Positions 6,012 to 9,621 of a stretch of 9,621 nt of DNA are shown here, piece after piece; position 1 is the first letter of the stretch, and each line of letters opens with the position of its first letter. Made by a program: the position numbers and the translations under genes. Source of the stretch: an uncultured Anaerococcus sp. (GTDB lineage Bacteria > Bacillota > Clostridia > Tissierellales > Peptoniphilaceae). The stretch covers positions 1 through 9,621 of the forward strand of contig NZ_CALGYW010000162.1 of the NCBI RefSeq assembly GCF_937934665.1. The letters are read 5' to 3'. The notes beneath the pieces are model-generated. The model had not been told where the DNA came from. It did not search any database and saw only the letters and a list, made by a program, of their open reading frames with translations.

Positions 6012-6110
6012 GCAATCGTCCTTCCATTTCTAATTTATATAACAAGCAAAATGATCCCAGATTCAGTTATGGATAAGGAAAAAATTGAATATGTAGAAGA
6101 AAATAAATAA
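6003..6110 (+). pseudogene. 3' remnant of a DUF1232/YkvA-like membrane protein gene
   Basis: A plus-strand frame ending at TAA 6108-6110 reads FDDAIVLPFLIYITSKMIP, then DSVMDKEKIEYVEENK. This looks like the end of DUF1232 (YkvA-like) proteins, in which a LDD motif leads into a hydrophobic helix, a LIP turn and a charged tail. Only about 35 residues remain, with no start or ribosome site. Upstream of about 6003 the same DNA makes sense only as the minus-strand macro-domain remnant. This is a truncated gene, not a small intact one. Confidence 0.5.
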
Positions 6111-6394
6111 AAGACCCAAAGTGGAGCTCTTTGTTTGAACAAAAGAGCCGCCCCGACCAAAACCAAAGAAACATCCCCAAAAGCCGCCCCGATCAAAACC
6201 AAAGACCCCCACGCGCCGTACCAAATGAAACCGAAGGTTGAGGGGGGACCTCATAAAACCGGGGCCATAATGAACGAAGGAATACATCCGCCCCCTTTGA
6301 AAAGCTAGGTAAAGAAAATCCCGCCATAGTAGAAGATGGGATAGTTGATTAAGATTAGTATCTAGCAAAAAATACAAAAGATTTAAAAAACTGA
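6111..6394. repeat. GC-rich intergenic stretch with a 24-bp direct repeat
   Basis: This stretch is visibly richer in G and C than its surroundings, mainly at about 6146-6300. A hairpin GCTCTTTGTT (6126-6135) with AACAAAAGAGC (6138-6148, one bulged A) opens it. Two near-identical 24-bp units, 6146-6169 and 6182-6205, differ at one position and have a period of 36 bp; each begins AGCCGCCCCGA and ends CAAAACCAAAGA. Open frames cross it on both strands, including a Gly/Phe/Arg-rich minus-strand frame. None has a ribosome site or family resemblance, so I call no gene. It looks like a dispersed intergenic repeat. Confidence 0.5.
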
Positions 6395-6422
6395 TTGACA
6401 CCAGCAAATCCACCAGTACCAT
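6395..6422 (+). promoter_or_regulatory. Probable ars operon promoter
   Basis: A perfect -35 TTGACA (6395-6400) is followed 16 bp later by TACCAT (6417-6422), a 4/6 match to the -10 consensus. Transcription would start near 6429, inside the palindrome at 6425-6446, which suits repression by a DNA-bound ArsR. The -10 is the weak part of the call. Confidence 0.5.
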
Positions 6423-6424
6423 AA

Positions 6425-6446
6425 CATATAGAAATATTTCTATATG
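6425..6446. promoter_or_regulatory. ArsR operator, perfect 22-bp palindrome
   Basis: The arms CATATAGAAAT (6425-6435) and ATTTCTATATG (6436-6446) form a perfect 22-bp palindrome between the promoter and the arsR ribosome site. Size, AT-rich character and position fit ArsR/SmtB-family operators. The half-site CATATAGA recurs between arsR and arsD. Confidence 0.8.
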
Positions 6447-6455
6447 AGGTGGATT

Positions 6456-6758
6456 ATGAGTGTTGACTATGAGAGTGTAGCTAAGAAGCTTAAGGTAATA
6501 TCTGATCCTAAGAGGCTTAAGATTATTGATATCTTATCTTGTGATGAGCTTTGTGCTTGCCAGCTACTTGAAAAATTTGATATTAGCCAGCCTACCTTAT
6601 CTCATGATATGAGAAAGCTCGAAGAAGCTGGTCTTGTGACTAGCAGGAGAGAGGGGAAAAATACCTACTACTCTTTAAATAAAGCTAGTTTGGATGAGAT
6701 TGAGGAAAGCCTTGGACTTATATTTCATATCCAAGATGATTGTATTTGCAAGGAGTAA
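6456..6758 (+). CDS. arsR: Arsenical resistance repressor ArsR
   Basis: ArsR is a winged-helix, metal-sensing repressor that leaves its operator on binding As(III) or Sb(III). This protein is 100 aa from the chosen start. DPKRLKIIDIL (17-27) opens the DNA-binding domain, and the sensor sequence ELCACQLLEKF (31-41) carries C33 and C35 of the classic ELCxC site, with C29 nearby. SQPTLSHDMRKLEEAGL (44-60) is the recognition helix region, and GKNTYYSL (67-74) the wing. A C-terminal CxC (C96, C98) may add ligands. An ATG at 6444 would add four residues, but it lies inside the operator without a ribosome site. ATG 6456 has GAGGTG at 6446-6451, so I prefer it. First gene of the operon. Confidence 0.94.
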   Translation: MSVDYESVAKKLKVISDPKRLKIIDILSCDELCACQLLEKFDISQPTLSHDMRKLEEAGLVTSRREGKNTYYSLNKASLDEIEESLGLIFHIQDDCICKE

Positions 6759-6784
6759 ATCCAAAGCAAATATTTTTTCCTCGA

Positions 6785-6816
6785 ACATATAGAGGTATTT
6801 AAATATGTCTATATGT
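6785..6816. promoter_or_regulatory. Second ArsR-like dyad between arsR and arsD
   Basis: ACATATAGA (6785-6793) and TCTATATGT (6808-6816) are perfect inverted arms sharing the half-site of the arsR operator. The centre TATTTAAATA (6796-6805) is itself palindromic, making a 32-bp near-perfect dyad. Half-site spacing is 14 bp here against 6 bp upstream of arsR. Six T follow at 6818-6823, so the RNA could also be a weak attenuator that lowers expression beyond arsR. No clear promoter is seen in this gap. Confidence 0.6.
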
Positions 6817-6857
6817 ATTTTTTACATATATTATGATTTTAAATTAAGGAGGATTTT

Positions 6858-7229
6858 ATGAAGAAGATGTATATATATGAAGGTGCTATGTGTTGCTCAA
6901 CAGGTGTATGTGGACCAAGCCCAGATGAGGAACTTATGAGAGTGTCTAGCCTAGTTGATAAGCTTACAAAAAGCGGAGCTAACATTCAAAGATATAACTT
7001 AACTAACAATACTAAGGAGTTTGTAGAAAACAAAACTATTAATAGTCTTTTAAATGAAAAGGGTGAAGACATCCTACCAGTAGTAATGGTTAATGGAGAA
7101 GTCCTTATGACAGGTAAGTACCCTAGCAATGAAGAGTTTTATGAAATGTTATTTTTATCTGATGATGCCTTAGAAGAAACAAACAACGATGATGGATCTT
7201 GCTGCTCTGGCAGTGGATGCTGCTGTTAA
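6858..7229 (+). CDS. arsD: Arsenic metallochaperone ArsD
   Basis: ArsD binds As(III) or Sb(III) and hands it to ArsA, raising ArsA's affinity for the metalloid; it can also act as a weak co-repressor. This 123-aa protein has the invariant sequence GAMCCSTGVCG with C12, C13 and C18 exactly as in characterised ArsD. A thioredoxin-like body follows, with ILPVVMVNGEVLMTGKYP (about 72-89). The C-terminal tail has vicinal Cys pairs (C115-C116 and C121-C123), as in plasmid R773 ArsD. The start has AAGGAGG at 6846-6852, 5 bases before the ATG, the best ribosome site in the operon. arsA follows after 28 bases. Confidence 0.96.
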   Translation: MKKMYIYEGAMCCSTGVCGPSPDEELMRVSSLVDKLTKSGANIQRYNLTNNTKEFVENKTINSLLNEKGEDILPVVMVNGEVLMTGKYPSNEEFYEMLFLSDDALEETNNDDGSCCSGSGCCC

Positions 7230-7257
7230 TAGCAATAAAAAAAGAGTGTGAGTTTAA

Positions 7258-9000
7258 ATGAAACAGTTTGATATTAAGGAAATTGACCTAAGTAAATACT
7301 TATTTTTCACAGGCAAGGGAGGAGTTGGAAAGACCTCTACAGCCTGTGCTAGCGCTGTAAGCCTTGCTGATATGGGAAATGAAGTCCTATTAATCAGTAC
7401 CGACCCTGCTTCAAACCTCCAGGATGTCTTTGAAACTGAGCTTAATAATAAGGGTGTAAGGATAGAAGGTGTTGATGGGCTTACAGTTATAAACCTAGAT
7501 CCTATAGAAGCTGCCAATGAGTATAAGGAAAGTGTAGTTGGTCCCTATAGAGGCCAGTTACCTGACAGTGTAATAGAAAATATGGAAGAGCAATTATCCG
7601 GATCTTGTACTGTTGAGATAGCTGCCTTTAATGAATTTTCTAAGTTTGTAACTGATGCTGATCTAAAAGACAAATATGATTATATAATCTTTGATACAGC
7701 ACCAACTGGCCATACCCTAAGGATGCTCCAGCTACCTTCTGCTTGGACGAGCTTTATTAGCGAATCCACCCACGGAGCTTCCTGCCTAGGTCAATTATCA
7801 GGCCTAGAAGAAGAGAAGGAAACATACAAGTATGCTGTGGAAACCCTAGCTGATGGGAGCCTTACAAGCCTAGTATTAGTATCAAGACCTGAGGAAACTC
7901 CTCTTCTTGAAGCAAATAGAGCCTCTCATGAACTAGCAGAATTAGGTATTAACAATCAAATCCTTATCATAAATGGTCTATTAAGTGGCCATGATGATGA
8001 AGTTTCTAAAGCTTTCTATAAAAAACAAAAAGAAGCCCTAGATAAGATGCCAGAAGCTATTAAGGATCTTAAAACTTTCTTTATTCCACTTAGAGGATAC
8101 AACTTAAATAGTATCGAAAACCTAAGGTCCCTACTGATTGAGGATAAGGATCATACTAGTGATGAAGATCTTAAGATAAATCAAACCCCTAGCCTAAAAG
8201 ATATCATAGATGACCTATATAAGAATGAGAAAAAAGTTATCTTTACCATGGGCAAGGGTGGTGTAGGAAAGACTACAATGGCATCTGCTATAGCCAAGGG
8301 ACTTCGAGATAAGGGACAGAAGGTCCACCTAACTACAACCGACCCAGCCAACCATTTGACTGGTATGATCAAAGAAGATGACTTATTAACTATAAGCCAT
8401 ATAGATGAAGAAGAAGAGCTTAAAAAATACCAAGAAGAAGTTTTAGAAAATGCTAAAAAAACCATGTCTGATGATGACTTGGAATATATAAAAGAAGACC
8501 TAAGATCACCATGTACTCAAGAGATAGCTGTATTTAGAGCCTTTGCAGATATAGTAGATAGGGCTGATGATGAGATTGTTGTCATAGATACAGCTCCAAC
8601 AGGCCACACACTTCTGCTCCTAGATTCTACAGAAAGCTACAACACAGAGATAGAAAAAAACCAAGGTAATGTTCCAGAATCAGCAAAAAAACTTCTACCT
8701 AGACTAAAAAATAGTGATGAAACCGAGGTCCTAATTGTAACCCTTGCAGAACCTACTCCATTCTATGAGTCTCAAAGACTTGAAGAAGACCTAAAAAGAG
8801 CGGGAATTTATAGCAAGTGGTGGATTATAAATTCATCTATCTATAAGACCGGCTCTACCAACAAGACCCTAGAAGCCAAGGCTAAAAGTGAGCTAGAATG
8901 GATAAATAAGGTTGATGAGCGTACAGATGGAAACTTCACAATAATCCCATGGTCAAGTGATGAAATCAAGGGATCTAAGCTAGATAAATTAATTAAGTAG
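7258..9000 (+). CDS. arsA: Arsenite-activated efflux ATPase ArsA
   Basis: ArsA is the soluble ATPase that energises arsenite/antimonite export by the membrane carrier. The 580-aa protein has two homologous halves. The first has P-loop GKGGVGKT (19-26) and signature DTAPTGHT (146-153); the second has P-loop GKGGVGKT (332-339) and DTAPTGHT (444-451). C117 (SGSCTVEIAAF), C176 (GASCLGQLSG) and C419 (SPCTQEIAVF) correspond in context to the three metalloid-binding Cys of R773 ArsA (C113, C172, C422). Both ATPase sites and the metal site look intact. The Shine-Dalgarno is poor, so expression may be coupled to arsD. arsC begins 6 bases after the stop. Confidence 0.96.
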   Translation: MKQFDIKEIDLSKYLFFTGKGGVGKTSTACASAVSLADMGNEVLLISTDPASNLQDVFETELNNKGVRIEGVDGLTVINLDPIEAANEYKESVVGPYRGQLPDSVIENMEEQLSGSCTVEIAAFNEFSKFVTDADLKDKYDYIIFDTAPTGHTLRMLQLPSAWTSFISESTHGASCLGQLSGLEEEKETYKYAVETLADGSLTSLVLVSRPEETPLLEANRASHELAELGINNQILIINGLLSGHDDEVSKAFYKKQKEALDKMPEAIKDLKTFFIPLRGYNLNSIENLRSLLIEDKDHTSDEDLKINQTPSLKDIIDDLYKNEKKVIFTMGKGGVGKTTMASAIAKGLRDKGQKVHLTTTDPANHLTGMIKEDDLLTISHIDEEEELKKYQEEVLENAKKTMSDDDLEYIKEDLRSPCTQEIAVFRAFADIVDRADDEIVVIDTAPTGHTLLLLDSTESYNTEIEKNQGNVPESAKKLLPRLKNSDETEVLIVTLAEPTPFYESQRLEEDLKRAGIYSKWWIINSSIYKTGSTNKTLEAKAKSELEWINKVDERTDGNFTIIPWSSDEIKGSKLDKLIK

Positions 9001-9006
9001 GTAGGT

Positions 9007-9423
9007 ATGACAGAAAAAACAAAAGTTGCCTTTATATGCGTTCACAATTCTTGCAGGTCTCAGATAGCTGAGGCCCTTGGCAAGAAATTTGCTGGAGATA
9101 GAATAGATTTTTACTCTGCAGGAACTGAGCTAGTCCCTAGAATAAACCAAGATGCAGTAAGACTCATGAAAGAAATACACGGGATAGATATGGAAGCTCG
9201 CCAATATTCCAAGCTCATAGATGACCTACCAGAGATTGACTATGTCATATCTATGGGTTGCAATGTAGTCTGCCCTATACTTCCCTTTAAACACAAAAAG
9301 TATGACTGGGGCATAGAAGACCCTACTGGTAAGTCTGATGAAGAGTTTATCAAGGTAATAGGAGAAATTGAAGGAAAGTTAAAGGACTTAATCCGAGAAA
9401 TAGATGAGGAGTTGGTGAGATGA
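9007..9423 (+). CDS. arsC: Arsenate reductase ArsC, low-molecular-weight phosphatase type
   Basis: This 138-aa enzyme reduces arsenate to arsenite for export. It belongs to the thioredoxin-coupled, LMW protein tyrosine phosphatase-fold group. The P-loop C11-V-H-N-S-C-R17 is the anion site with nucleophile C11. GCNVVCPILPF (84-94) supplies the redox relay cysteines C85 and C89, three residues apart rather than the six of the Staphylococcus pI258 enzyme (C82, C89), so it is a shorter-loop variant. WGIEDPTGK (101-109) carries the catalytic acid D105. AGGTAGG lies just before the ATG. The stop overlaps the next start as ATGA. Confidence 0.94.
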   Translation: MTEKTKVAFICVHNSCRSQIAEALGKKFAGDRIDFYSAGTELVPRINQDAVRLMKEIHGIDMEARQYSKLIDDLPEIDYVISMGCNVVCPILPFKHKKYDWGIEDPTGKSDEEFIKVIGEIEGKLKDLIREIDEELVR

Positions 9424-9621
9424 AAAAACAGCAAGATATAAGTTTTTTTGAAAGAAATCTTACATTTTGGGTCTTGATATGCATGGCTATAGGTGTTTTA
9501 ATTGGACGCTTCATCCCTGCTATTCCAGAGACTCTAGGAGAGTTTGAGTTTTACAATGTATCCATTCCAACAACTATACTTTTATGGATAATGATTTATC
9601 CTATGATGTTAAAGATTGATT
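9420..9621 (+). CDS. Arsenite efflux carrier, Acr3 family (5' part only)
   Basis: Only 67 codons lie in the window, and the frame is open to the edge. MKKQQDISFFERNLTFW leads into a hydrophobic segment at about 15-33 (VLICMAIGVLIGRFIP), a short loop and a second segment at about 49-63 (IPTTILLWIMIYPMML). The N-terminal order, with a basic start, the F-E-R-N-L-T-F-W entry and IP...YPMMLKID, resembles Acr3 (BASS superfamily) arsenite permeases and not ArsB. It overlaps arsC by four bases, so it is operonic. It would be the plasma-membrane exporter powered or assisted by ArsA. I leave the symbol empty because only the first 67 residues are visible. Confidence 0.82.
   Translation, partial: MKKQQDISFFERNLTFWVLICMAIGVLIGRFIPAIPETLGEFEFYNVSIPTTILLWIMIYPMMLKID

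Noticed and set aside
6146..6205. Possible CRISPR-like repeat (24-bp unit, 36-bp period)
   Set aside because: There are only two units, a 12-bp gap too short for a spacer, and no cas genes nearby.
6063..6422. 119-codon minus-strand open frame with a Gly/Phe/Arg-rich segment
   Set aside because: It has no ribosome site, its start lies between the ars promoter elements, it runs through the GC-rich direct repeat and opposes the DUF1232 remnant, and its composition looks like repeat translation, not a folded protein.
1..9621. tRNA or rRNA genes
   Set aside because: No cloverleaf with TTCGA-type arms or rRNA-like sequence was seen on either strand.

Overview
The window looks like a chromosomal segment from a low-G+C anaerobic Firmicute. 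The AT-rich sequence, the frequent AGA/AGG/ATA codons, the tightly packed operons and the protein types suggest a Peptoniphilaceae/Tissierellia organism such as Anaerococcus. That genus is an inference from gene content and style, not something the sequence proves.

Region 1 (1-4507) is a rightward operon. After a terminator and a probable -10 box it encodes TsaE, TsaB, a RimI-type N-acetyltransferase and TsaD, in the same order as Bacillus ydiB-ydiC-ydiD-ydiE. TsaE, TsaB and TsaD form the threonylcarbamoyl-transferase complex that makes t6A37 in ANN-decoding tRNAs. TsaC, which supplies the threonylcarbamoyl-AMP, is not in the window. The operon continues through a small three-helix membrane protein into an S41-like, probably surface-anchored peptidase. 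All junctions overlap or abut. It ends in a strong terminator at about 4477-4507.

Region 2 (about 4508-5640) is a dead IS256-family insertion sequence on the minus strand, with recognisable imperfect terminal inverted repeats. Its transposase gene carries at least four lesions: a frame break near 5251-5265, a 65-bp palindromic insertion at 5122-5186, an in-frame loss of most of the DDE core near 4980, and a premature stop at 4735-4737. A 12-bp hairpin hides the transposase Shine-Dalgarno sequence.

Region 3 (5641-6424) is a degraded intergenic zone. It holds an intact 42-codon minus-strand gene with an LDCC motif and its own promoter. It also holds the 3' end of a macro-domain gene (minus strand) and the 3' end of a DUF1232/YkvA-like gene (plus strand), joined at their lost 5' sides. 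A comparatively GC-rich stretch with a 24-bp direct repeat follows.

Region 4 (6395-9621) is an arsenic/antimony resistance operon: arsR, arsD, arsA, arsC and the start of an Acr3-type efflux gene cut by the window edge. ArsC reduces arsenate to arsenite, ArsD is a chaperone that hands As(III) to the ArsA ATPase, and ArsA would energise export through the carrier. ArsR represses the operon. Two dyads sharing the half-site CATATAGA lie before arsR and between arsR and arsD. The small LDCC Cys-Cys peptide beside this operon is a candidate thiol-metal accessory factor.
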